The notes below the pieces were generated by a model. It was not told where the DNA came from. It did no database searches and worked only from the letters and a program-made list of their open reading frames with translations. The translations under genes and the position numbers were made by a program. From Candidatus Bipolaricaulis sp. (lineage in GTDB: Bacteria > Bipolaricaulota > Bipolaricaulia > Bipolaricaulales > Bipolaricaulaceae), in NCBI GenBank assembly GCA_020062805.1, contig JAGUVP010000241.1:1-6693 (forward strand): DNA of 6,693 nucleotides, given 5' to 3'. This document shows, in pieces, positions 1 through 5,663 of the stretch (position 1 is the first letter of the stretch; every line of letters starts with the position of its first letter).

Positions 1-1
1 C

Positions 2-640
2 CCGTTGCCCCCCGACCCCGGCGAGCCGGAGCGTCTGACCGACCTCGTGGCTGAGCTCGGGCTGCGGTATACGGTGTTGACCTCGGTGGATCGGGACGAC
101 CTCCCCGATGGAGGAGCGACCCACTACGCGCAGGCTATCAGGAGCGTTCGGTGCCGAGCGCCGCGGGCGATCGTGGAGGCGCTCATCCCCGACTTCGCCG
201 GAGACCGAGACGCCTTGAAGACGGTCCTTGCGGTGAAGCCTCACGTGGTGGGGCACAACCTGGAGACGGTGCGACGGCTGACTCCGTACGTGCGTGACCG
301 TCGTGCGGGGTACGACCTTTCGCTGTCTGTTCTGGGCGCCCTCAAGGAGATGTCCCCCGATCTCGTCACGAAGTCGTCCCTTCTCCTCGGGCTCGGCGAG
401 ACAGACGACGAGGTGGGCGAAGCCCTGGGCGACCTGCGAGAGGTGGGGACAGACGTGGTGGTCCTCGGTCAGTACCTGCGTCCCACACCGCGCCAGCTCC
501 CGGTGAAGAGGTACGTGCCTCCGGACGACTTCCGCCTCTGGGAAGAGAGAGCGGGAAGGCTTGGGTTCAGAGCCGTGGTCTCCACGCCGCTTGCCCGGAC
601 CTCGTTTCGTGCTGCTGACGCGTACGCCTTGCTGCGATGA
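2..640 (+). CDS. lipA: Lipoyl synthase, C-terminal part (5' end outside window)
   Basis: Radical-SAM enzyme that inserts two sulfur atoms at C6 and C8 of octanoyl groups already attached to lipoyl carrier domains; cytoplasmic. The frame is open from base 2, so this is a gene cut by the window edge, not one starting at the TTG at base 5. Visible family motifs are [12 protein letters not shown] (bases 83-118), the HNLE segment, the GLGET segment (bases 389-403), GQYLRPT and LPVKRYV, all closely matching known LipA proteins. The two N-terminal cysteine motifs that bind the auxiliary and radical-SAM iron-sulfur clusters lie upstream of the window, so their integrity cannot be judged. The C-terminal RSSY motif of the family, which supplies a serine ligand to the auxiliary cluster, reads RTSF here. 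The stop codon overlaps the start of the next gene (ATGA), implying translational coupling. Identification is secure; activity is inferred from the family. Confidence 0.96.
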   Translation, partial: PLPPDPGEPERLTDLVAELGLRYTVLTSVDRDDLPDGGATHYAQAIRSVRCRAPRAIVEALIPDFAGDRDALKTVLAVKPHVVGHNLETVRRLTPYVRDRRAGYDLSLSVLGALKEMSPDLVTKSSLLLGLGETDDEVGEALGDLREVGTDVVVLGQYLRPTPRQLPVKRYVPPDDFRLWEERAGRLGFRAVVSTPLARTSFRAADAYALLR

Positions 641-1347
641 GGGTTCTCCTCGACCTCGCGTACCGCGACCCGCGTCTCAACCTTGCCCTCGACGAGGCGA
701 TCCTTCGAGGAGTCGCTCAGAACGTGATCGAACCGACCCTGCGCGTGTGGCGGAACGGGAGGTGCGTGGTGGTGGGGCGGGGGCAGAGGGTCGAGGACGA
801 GGCCGACCTCGCGGCGTGCCACAGGCTCGGGATTCCCGTGGTCGGGCGGGCTTCGGGTGGAGGCGCGGTGTACCATCACCCGGGGAACCTCAACTTCTCC
901 CTGTTCCTTTCGCTGGTTTCTCCGTGGACATCGGTGCGAGAATCCCAGAACACGATTTCCAGGCTTCTCGCCCAGGCGATCCACGAAAGGCTGGGAGCGG
1001 AGACGGACGAGAGGGACGGGGCGGTGTTCGTCTGCGGGTCGAAGGTTTCCGGCTCGGCCCAGTTGAGGCGGCGAGCACTCCTCCACCACGGCACGCTCCT
1101 CTTCTCTCCGGACATGGTCGAGATGGAGGACGTTCTCCTCGCCCATCGGGCTGGGTACTGCCCCCAGGGGGTTCCCTCCCGGCCGTCCGCGGTCGGCGAT
1201 CTGTCGTCATTGCTGGGACGGGAGGTGACGACCGAGGATGCGATCCGCACTGTCCTCAACGCATTCCGACCTCTGGGCTTCGCGGGACGGGACACGATCT
1301 CCCTCCGGGAGTGGGCGCTCGCCGATGCCCTCTCCCGTGCGGCCTGA
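637..1347 (+). CDS. lplA: Lipoate-protein ligase A-like protein lacking the C-terminal accessory domain
   Basis: Member of the biotin/lipoate ligase fold (BPL_LplA_LipB) that attaches lipoate, or octanoate, to the lysine of lipoyl domains. It shows the N-terminal ligase pattern [16 protein letters not shown] (residues 35-50), the substrate loop [14 protein letters not shown] (71-84) followed by LNFSL, and GSKVSGSA (134-141), with K136 in the place of the essential LplA lysine, then [11 protein letters not shown]. The RxSGGGAV and PGN loop fits LplA better than the octanoyltransferases LipM/LipL, and I do not see a cysteine at the place expected for the LipM nucleophile. At 236 residues it is much shorter than E. 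coli LplA (about 338) and lacks the C-terminal domain, as in two-part LplA/LplB systems. It has no clear Shine-Dalgarno of its own; its ATG overlaps the lipA stop, so it is probably translated by coupling. The family is certain; ligase versus transferase is moderately sure. Confidence 0.88.
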   Translation: MRVLLDLAYRDPRLNLALDEAILRGVAQNVIEPTLRVWRNGRCVVVGRGQRVEDEADLAACHRLGIPVVGRASGGGAVYHHPGNLNFSLFLSLVSPWTSVRESQNTISRLLAQAIHERLGAETDERDGAVFVCGSKVSGSAQLRRRALLHHGTLLFSPDMVEMEDVLLAHRAGYCPQGVPSRPSAVGDLSSLLGREVTTEDAIRTVLNAFRPLGFAGRDTISLREWALADALSRAA

Positions 1348-1357
1348 GGGAGCTGAG

Positions 1358-1927
1358 ATGCTTGCTCCCCACGACCGTGTGACGGTGGAGTGGCAGCTCG
1401 GCCGTCCGCCGACGGGGGCCCTCGCGGTGGCCCACCGCTGCCCGTACGGGTACCCACAGGTGATCTTCACTCATCCGCTGCATCGGACGGGAAGCGAGTT
1501 TATCGTGTTCCCAACCTTGTTCTGGCTCTCGTGTCCGTTCCTCGCTGCCGAGGTCTCGCGCCTCGAATCTGCGGGAGCGGTGCGGAGGTTCGAGGCCCGA
1601 CTCGCTGCTGAGCCCGATCTGTCTTCCCGGTACGCCGCTGCCCATGACGCTTACCGCAAGGAGCGGCTCACTCTTCTCTCCTCCGAAGACCGGGAGTTCC
1701 TCCGTCGGGTGAACGCCCTCGACCGGATGGAAACGGGGATTGCCGGGCTGAGCAACCCCAGGCGCGTGAAGTGCCTCCATTCCCATCTGGCCCACTTCCT
1801 CGCCCGCAGGGGGAACCCGATCGGCGAGGCTGTGGCGGCAGGTCTACCGCGGCTCTTCTGCCTTCCCGAGCGGGTGGGCTGCGCGGAGTCGGTGCGGGAG
1901 AAGGCATCGCAGGGTTGTCAACCCTGA
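1358..1927 (+). CDS. DUF501 family protein, function unknown
   Basis: A 189-residue soluble protein recognised as DUF501 (PF04417) from ordered conserved blocks: QLGRPPTG near residues 13-20, a CPYGYP block at 28-33, FPTLFWLSCP at 51-60, a helical segment with AAHDAYRKER at 93-103, and the hallmark RVKCLHSHLAHFLA at 136-149. The conserved C28, C59 and C139 with H141, H143 and H146 look like a possible metal site; that is inference. The start is the ATG ten bases after the lplA stop, preceded by GAGGGAG at 1346-1352 with 5 bases of spacing. The frame is open upstream to 1238, but that would overlap lplA heavily and the extra residues match nothing in the family. Three extra cysteines lie in the last 25 residues. 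The gene is the third in the lipoylation operon. No biochemical function is established for the family to my knowledge. Confidence 0.87.
   Translation: MLAPHDRVTVEWQLGRPPTGALAVAHRCPYGYPQVIFTHPLHRTGSEFIVFPTLFWLSCPFLAAEVSRLESAGAVRRFEARLAAEPDLSSRYAAAHDAYRKERLTLLSSEDREFLRRVNALDRMETGIAGLSNPRRVKCLHSHLAHFLARRGNPIGEAVAAGLPRLFCLPERVGCAESVREKASQGCQP
1911..1925. repeat. Perfect 15-base palindrome overlapping the -35 box of the DUF4282 promoter
   Basis: The sequence AGGGTTGTCAACCCT has two perfect 7-base arms around a single central base. It covers the last codons of DUF501 and contains the whole TTGTCA -35 hexamer. The one-base spacer makes it a poor RNA hairpin but a plausible dyad for a dimeric DNA-binding protein. 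An operator role is inference only. Confidence 0.5.
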
Positions 1928-1944
1928 ACCCCGTTCCCTATACT
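1915..1944 (+). promoter_or_regulatory. Sigma70-type promoter for the DUF4282 gene
   Basis: TTGTCA (1915-1920) and TATACT (1939-1944) are separated by 18 bases and each differs from consensus (TTGACA, TATAAT) at one position. Transcription would start near 1951, directly before the AAAGGAGG Shine-Dalgarno at 1953-1960, giving a leader of only about 15 bases. The -35 box lies inside the end of the DUF501 gene, so DUF4282 can be transcribed independently of the lipA operon. Confidence 0.68.
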
Positions 1945-1965
1945 GCCCCTCCAAAGGAGGCAACC

Positions 1966-2238
1966 ATGCAGGAGTACCTCACGTTCCGAAAGATGTTCAC
2001 GCCGGTGGCGATCCAGGTCATCTTCTGGATCGGCGTTCTGGCGTGTATGGTGTTCGGACTGGTGTCCATTGTGAATGGCGCCTCGGCCCGTTACGGAGGG
2101 GGATCTCAGGTGCTGAGCGGCATCGTGACCCTCATCCTCGGGCCGATCGCTGTACGGATCTGGTGCGAGCTGCTGATCGTGGTGTTCCGGATACTGGATA
2201 CCCTGGGCGAGATCAAGAACAAGCTGGGGAAGAGCTGA
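1966..2238 (+). CDS. DUF4282 family small membrane protein
   Basis: A 90-residue protein matching DUF4282 (PF14110). The N-terminus has the FRKMFTPVAIQ block typical of the family, followed by two hydrophobic segments at about residues 14-37 and 48-76 separated by a glycine-rich loop (ARYGGGS). The second segment carries the family signature GPIAVRIWCELLIVVFRI, and the tail LGEIKNKLGKS is charged. It is therefore probably a two-helix inner-membrane protein. The start at 1966 was chosen because AAAGGAGG (1953-1960) sits 5 bases before it and the family match begins there; the open frame back to 1771 runs through DUF501 in another frame. It has its own strong promoter and is followed by a hairpin terminator, so it is likely monocistronic. 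The molecular role of the family is not known to me. Confidence 0.87.
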   Translation: MQEYLTFRKMFTPVAIQVIFWIGVLACMVFGLVSIVNGASARYGGGSQVLSGIVTLILGPIAVRIWCELLIVVFRILDTLGEIKNKLGKS

Positions 2239-2257
2239 TCCTCGGGGAATCGAAGAT

Positions 2258-2289
2258 GAAGAGGGGCCGCCCACGGGCGGCCCCTCTTC
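2258..2289. terminator. Bidirectional hairpin terminator between convergent genes
   Basis: Perfect 15-base arms (2258-2272 and 2275-2289), GC-rich in the centre, are joined by only two unpaired bases, effectively a CACG tetraloop. On the + strand the stem runs into TCTTCTTGGGTCT; on the - strand into ATCTTCGATTCC. The T-runs are broken on both sides, so termination may lean on the very strong stem. It lies 20 bases after the DUF4282 stop and 24 bases after the stop of the VWA gene on the other strand, which fits a shared terminator. Confidence 0.8.
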
Positions 2290-2312
2290 TTGGGTCTAGA
2301 AGCAAGGGGTCT

Positions 2313-4424
2313 TTACGGATCCGCCTTCACCTGCGGCGGCCGGTTCACGTTGAGAACCTTGATCACCATCGTGTCCTGAGCAACCGCCCCGCACGGATCC
2401 ATCACGCACAGGGTTACCGTGACGTTGATTGCATCGCAACCCTCGACCTCAGGGGCAATGAAGATCGGGCACAAGGTGTCGGCGTTGATGAGCGTACCCG
2501 CGCTCGCCCACCACGACACGGCGAGCTTCTCCCCATCTGGGTCTCCCGCTTTGCCGAGGATCATGATCTGGGCCTTCTCCGGCACCTGGAGGTCCGGACC
2601 GGCATCGGCCCACGGGGGCTTGTTCAGGTTCCGTATGTGGACGCGCATCGTGTCCCTCGCCACTGCACCACAGGCATCGGTGACGGTGAGTGTGAGCTCG
2701 ACCGTTTCCCCTTCGCAGCGACTGGTGAGGGGTGCGGTGTAGACGGGCTGAAGCGCTCGTGGGTTGTCGAGCGTCCCACGGCCGCAGCTGATGGTCCACA
2801 GGAAGCTCAACGCATCGTCGTCTGGATCGCACGCCGAGGCGAGGAGCCTCACCTTGCCGCCTTCGTCCACCGCGAGGTCAGGCCCTGCGTCCACAGCCGG
2901 CGGGTTGTTCAGGTTGAGCACGTGGAGAATGAGCTTGTCTACCGCTTGCGCGCCGCAGGCGTCGACTGCGGTAAGGGTGATCTCCACCAGTTCGCCGTCG
3001 CAGGATTTGACCCATGGCGCGTAGTACGTCGGCTCGAACGCATGAGGATCGGAGAACTGCCCCTTGGGCGCAGACCAGGTTACCCGAACGGGATCACCAT
3101 CGGGATCGTGTACGATCGCCCGGAGAACGATGCTGCCGCCCTCAACGACCGTCTTGATCTCGGGTGCGACTTGGCACACGGGTGAGACGGAAGGCTTGGG
3201 GGTCGGTGGGGCAGGGGGTGTACAGACCGGCGTGCACACGGGGGTCACCGGTCGAGGGGCGCAGGTCCCTTCGTCGTAGACGAAGTTCTTCCCTGGCCCA
3301 CCATCGATCACGTTGCACCCAGACCCGCCGAGGATGATGTCGTTGCCCGGACCGCCGAACAGCTTGTCGTTTCCAGCCTCGCCTTCGATCCGGTCGTCGC
3401 CGTCTTCGCCGTAGACGATGTCATCGCCGGCGCCGCCGAACAGGAGATCGTTCCCCGGGCCACCGAGGATGAGGTCGTCCCCGTCGCCGCCCTGGATCAG
3501 GTCGTTCCCCGGACCTCCGATGAGGAGGTCGTTCCCGGCGAAGCCGAAGATCTGGTCATCGCCGCCGAGCCCAAGGATGACGTCGTTGCCCGGCGTTCCA
3601 AACAGCACGTCGTCACCGTCGGTTCCCACAATCACGTTGTCCGGGGGGTTCTGCTCTAGGAAGCAGAGGATGACGTTCCACATCGGATCGGTGCACGGAT
3701 CGTAGGGGAGGTGCTTCACGAGCAGAGCCACGATCTCCGAATCCACCTTGTACTTAGCAAGGCAATCCGGGATTGCAGGAAGAGGCGGAGGAGGCGGGAC
3801 CGGCGCCACCAACTCGCAGAACAGCGCAGGAAGGTCGGCGGGGTCGTGGGCGATCACGAACTTGCCGCCCCCGATCTCTGCCAGGGCCCTGAGACGAAGC
3901 TCAAGGTCGGGGGTAAGGCCAACGGCGATGACATCGATCGTGTACCCGGAAGCTACCAGACGCCGGGCCTCGGCAAGCTTATCCCCGCCGCACGTCTCCC
4001 CTCCATCCGTGAGCAGCACGATGCGGGCTGGCGGGGGAACTCGGGCGGCCACGAACTTGAGCGACTCGGCGAGAGGGGTCTTCCCCATCGCCTCCAACCC
4101 CGCGATCTTGGCCGCAACTGCCACCCGTTCGGCCGCCCCATACGCCTGGAATGGGACGATTATCTCGATATCCCGGCACGTCGCAGGCTCTTGCGTTTTC
4201 GGGATCCGGTGGCCGAACACCGTGATCGCGAATACCGTGTCCAGGGCAAGGCAGTCCACGGCACGTGTCAGGGCCTCCTTCGCCCACACGAACCTCGTGG
4301 GGCCTCCGTCAAGGGCGATGTTCATCGAATCCGACGCGTCCAAGATGAACGCCAGCCTCTGCGGGGTCGCCCACGCGGTCAGAGCGAGCGCACAGAACAA
4401 CACGAACAACAAAGTCTTCCTCAT
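2313..4424 (-). CDS. Secreted VWA domain protein with RTX nonapeptide array and three Ig/PKD-like repeats
   Basis: A 703-residue exported protein. A signal peptide (MRKT, hydrophobic core, AWA/TPQ) ends near residue 19. The von Willebrand A domain (about 22-205) has a full MIDAS: D29, S31 and S33 in DASDS, T116 in GKTPL and D140 in LTDGGE. A proline-rich linker and a cysteine-containing helical region follow. Residues 267-383 are 13 consecutive RTX nonapeptides of the GGxGxDxUx type, expected to fold as a calcium-binding beta-roll. A Pro/Cys linker (387-416) leads to three beta-sandwich repeats of about 92 residues (417-505, 508-600, 603-695) resembling PKD/Ig-like domains. Over twenty cysteines in the mature chain suggest disulfides in an oxidising compartment. 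No membrane anchor, LPXTG or C-terminal sorting domain is visible. CCTCCCT at 4430-4436 gives an AGGGAGG Shine-Dalgarno 5 bases before the ATG. It probably binds metal-dependent protein ligands at the cell surface or outside; partner unknown. Confidence 0.9.
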   Translation of the reverse strand: MRKTLLFVLFCALALTAWATPQRLAFILDASDSMNIALDGGPTRFVWAKEALTRAVDCLALDTVFAITVFGHRIPKTQEPATCRDIEIIVPFQAYGAAERVAVAAKIAGLEAMGKTPLAESLKFVAARVPPPARIVLLTDGGETCGGDKLAEARRLVASGYTIDVIAVGLTPDLELRLRALAEIGGGKFVIAHDPADLPALFCELVAPVPPPPPLPAIPDCLAKYKVDSEIVALLVKHLPYDPCTDPMWNVILCFLEQNPPDNVIVGTDGDDVLFGTPGNDVILGLGGDDQIFGFAGNDLLIGGPGNDLIQGGDGDDLILGGPGNDLLFGGAGDDIVYGEDGDDRIEGEAGNDKLFGGPGNDIILGGSGCNVIDGGPGKNFVYDEGTCAPRPVTPVCTPVCTPPAPPTPKPSVSPVCQVAPEIKTVVEGGSIVLRAIVHDPDGDPVRVTWSAPKGQFSDPHAFEPTYYAPWVKSCDGELVEITLTAVDACGAQAVDKLILHVLNLNNPPAVDAGPDLAVDEGGKVRLLASACDPDDDALSFLWTISCGRGTLDNPRALQPVYTAPLTSRCEGETVELTLTVTDACGAVARDTMRVHIRNLNKPPWADAGPDLQVPEKAQIMILGKAGDPDGEKLAVSWWASAGTLINADTLCPIFIAPEVEGCDAINVTVTLCVMDPCGAVAQDTMVIKVLNVNRPPQVKADP
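2346..3176 (-). repeat. Three tandem Ig/PKD-like repeats within the VWA protein
   Basis: Protein residues 417-693 hold three homologous units. Shared landmarks are a PP.(V/A)DAGPDL opening (units 2 and 3), an EGG-type turn, a DPD(G/D) loop, a W in the middle, a (Y/I).AP segment and a D.CGA.A.D ending that leads to LN(L/V)N. Each unit keeps two cysteines exactly 15 residues apart (475/490, 570/585, 663/678). The protein ends nine residues into what would be a fourth unit. Confidence 0.82.
3276..3626 (-). repeat. 13 RTX-type nonapeptide coding repeats (27 bp each)
   Basis: Protein residues 267-383 read as thirteen uninterrupted nine-residue units, for example GTPGNDVIL, GGPGNDLIQ and GGAGDDIVY. 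The first eleven keep the calcium-binding Asp at position 6. The last two, GGSGCNVID and GGPGKNFVY, carry Asn there. The array sits in the middle of the protein rather than near the C-terminus as in most type I-secreted RTX proteins. Confidence 0.9.
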
Positions 4425-4460
4425 CGTCGCCTCCCTTGCTTCATCTCAGCAATTCCTGTT

Positions 4461-4499
4461 CGTCCATCATGGACGGCCCACGGGGGCGTCGTCCGTGGG
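4461..4499 (-). promoter_or_regulatory. Paired hairpins in the leader of the VWA gene
   Basis: On either strand 4461-4475 is a perfect 7-base inverted repeat with one central base (CGTCCAT/ATGGACG), and 4477-4483 pairs perfectly with 4493-4499 (CCCACGG/CCGTGGG, 9-base loop). GGACG at 4471-4475 can also pair with CGTCC at 4490-4494, so the two hairpins compete with a third fold. They lie in the transcribed leader if the -10 at 4512-4517 is used. They may form an attenuator, an operator or a terminator for dprA, but there is no T-run after them. Confidence 0.35.
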
Positions 4500-4511
4500 A
4501 CAACCGGGAGG

Positions 4512-4517
4512 AGTATA
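4512..4517 (-). promoter_or_regulatory. Candidate -10 box for the VWA gene
   Basis: Read on the - strand this is TATACT, the same hexamer as in the DUF4282 promoter, giving a leader of about 80 bases before the start at 4424. No good -35 hexamer lies 16-18 bases upstream (the 17-base position reads CAGATC), so an activator or another spacing would be needed. Alternatively the gene is read through from dprA, whose stop is 132 bases upstream. Confidence 0.35.
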
Positions 4518-4556
4518 GCGGGGAATCCGTTTCTGATCTGTAATGGAAGCTACATT

Positions 4557-5663
4557 TCACGCCCGGACGTACTTCCGGCCCGGGAGTTCGTGCACATGGC
4601 CTGACAGCAGGAGGTCGAGGAGGATCTGGGATACCCGTGCGTGGGGAAAACCTGTTTGACCGACGATCTCCGAAGGGTCGAGCGGCTCCTGGGAGAGGAG
4701 GTCGTACACCCGTTGGACATCGGGGGCGAGTTTCGGCGGGGGAGGGAGAGCGAGCGACGGCATCCCGAGCTCGGACAGGATGTCTGTGGCGGAGAGAACG
4801 AGCTTTGCCCCGTCCTGGATGAGTCGGTTCGATCCTCGAGACGCCTCCGACGTGATCGGTCCGGGAACGGCGAGGACGTCCTTTCCTTGGGCCAGAGCGT
4901 AGTCAGCGGTGATGAGCGCACCCGACCGCTCTGGCGCTTCGATCACGACCACGGCTTGGGCGAGGCCGGCGATGATCCGGTTTCGACGGGGAAACGTCCA
5001 CTGGGATCCGCGCGTCATCCAGGGAAACTCGGACAAGACGGCGCCGCGCTGGGAGATCTCCTCGATCCGGCGCTCGATGCCCGCTGGGTACGGATTCCCG
5101 AGCCCGGTGCCGAGGACGGCGACCGTGCGCCCAGAGGTCAAGGCTCCCTCGTGAGCCGCGGCGTCGATCCCCGGGGCGAGCCCGGACACCACGGTCACCC
5201 CCTGGCCTGCGAGTTCGGAAGCGAGTCTCTTCGCCACGAACCGTCCGTAGCTCGTGCACCTGCGGGTGCCGACGATCGCCACCGCGCGCGTGTCCTCAGG
5301 TTCGAGGCTCCCGAGCACGTACACCACGGGTGGCGCGGCTGAGATATCCCGGAGTACGGCCGGATAGTCAGGGTCGTCCAGGGTAAGAACCCGTGCCCCG
5401 GCTTGTTCGGCCAGGAGGAGTTCCCGTTCCGGATCGGCCTGGTGAACTTCGGACCGAGCCGTGTCCCCGATCTCCGAGCGGAGATCGTCGGGCACTCCCG
5501 CCGCGAGCGCTTCCCATGCCTGGACCGGCCCGCCGTAGCGTCGAAGGAGAAGATCCCGTCGCCGCGGGGTTAAGGATGGAAGCAGGTTCATCCCCACCCA
5601 AGCCAGCTTGCGGTTCATCCCCACGATGGTAGCAGGATAAGGCCTGGGTGGGGTAGGATGCAC
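4557..5663 (-). CDS. dprA: DNA-processing protein DprA (Smf)
   Basis: Cytosolic single-stranded-DNA-binding protein that protects incoming DNA and loads RecA during natural transformation. After an N-terminal helical domain (about residues 17-75) comes the Rossmann-like DprA domain: VAIVGTRRCTSYGR, VVSGLAPGIDAAAHEGAL, VAVLGTGLGNPYP, LSEFPWMTRGSQWTFPRRNR, IIAGLAQAVVVIEAPERSGAL, ALAQGKDVLAVPGPI and GSNRLIQDGAKLV, all in family order. Residues about 310-365 form the C-terminal winged-helix domain. The outermost ATG (5663) gives 368 residues, but homology begins at RKLAWVGMNLLPSLTP, so the likelier start is the ATG at 5618 (353 residues); 5591 is also possible. Neither internal start has a well-spaced Shine-Dalgarno. 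It is divergent from the WD40 gene and lies upstream of the VWA gene on the same strand. Length and motifs are those of a complete, intact DprA. No other competence gene is in the window. Confidence 0.96.
   Translation of the reverse strand: MHPTPPRPYPATIVGMNRKLAWVGMNLLPSLTPRRRDLLLRRYGGPVQAWEALAAGVPDDLRSEIGDTARSEVHQADPERELLLAEQAGARVLTLDDPDYPAVLRDISAAPPVVYVLGSLEPEDTRAVAIVGTRRCTSYGRFVAKRLASELAGQGVTVVSGLAPGIDAAAHEGALTSGRTVAVLGTGLGNPYPAGIERRIEEISQRGAVLSEFPWMTRGSQWTFPRRNRIIAGLAQAVVVIEAPERSGALITADYALAQGKDVLAVPGPITSEASRGSNRLIQDGAKLVLSATDILSELGMPSLALPPPPKLAPDVQRVYDLLSQEPLDPSEIVGQTGFPHARVSQILLDLLLSGHVHELPGRKYVRA

Noticed and set aside
1238..1357. Upstream extension of the DUF501 gene to 1238
   Set aside because: It would overlap lplA by 110 bases. 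The extra 40 residues match nothing in the family, and the ATG at 1358 has a well-placed GAGGGAG.
561..1382. A 273-codon + strand frame across the lipA-lplA junction, and - strand frames at 469-1146 and 876-1457
   Set aside because: They overlap well-recognised lipA and lplA coding sequence in other frames, and their translations are low-complexity Arg/Gly/Pro.
3276..3626. Regular GC-rich DNA repeats of about 27 bp that could suggest a CRISPR or minisatellite
   Set aside because: The units translate in frame into RTX nonapeptides with no spacers between them, so the periodicity is explained by protein structure.
4500..4556. Possible intrinsic terminator directly after dprA
   Set aside because: No stem longer than about four bases and no T-run is visible between the dprA stop and the -10 candidate of the VWA gene.
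3711..4604. Long + strand open frames opposite the VWA gene (also 2043-3185 and 3748-4518)
   Set aside because: They are antisense to a gene with clear signal peptide, VWA, RTX and Ig motifs. Their translations are Arg/Pro/Ser-rich or low complexity, lack domains and start without a good ribosome site; high GC keeps antisense frames open.
4641..5342. A 233-codon + strand frame opposite dprA
   Set aside because: It is the complement of a full-length DprA with every family motif; the product has no recognisable domain.
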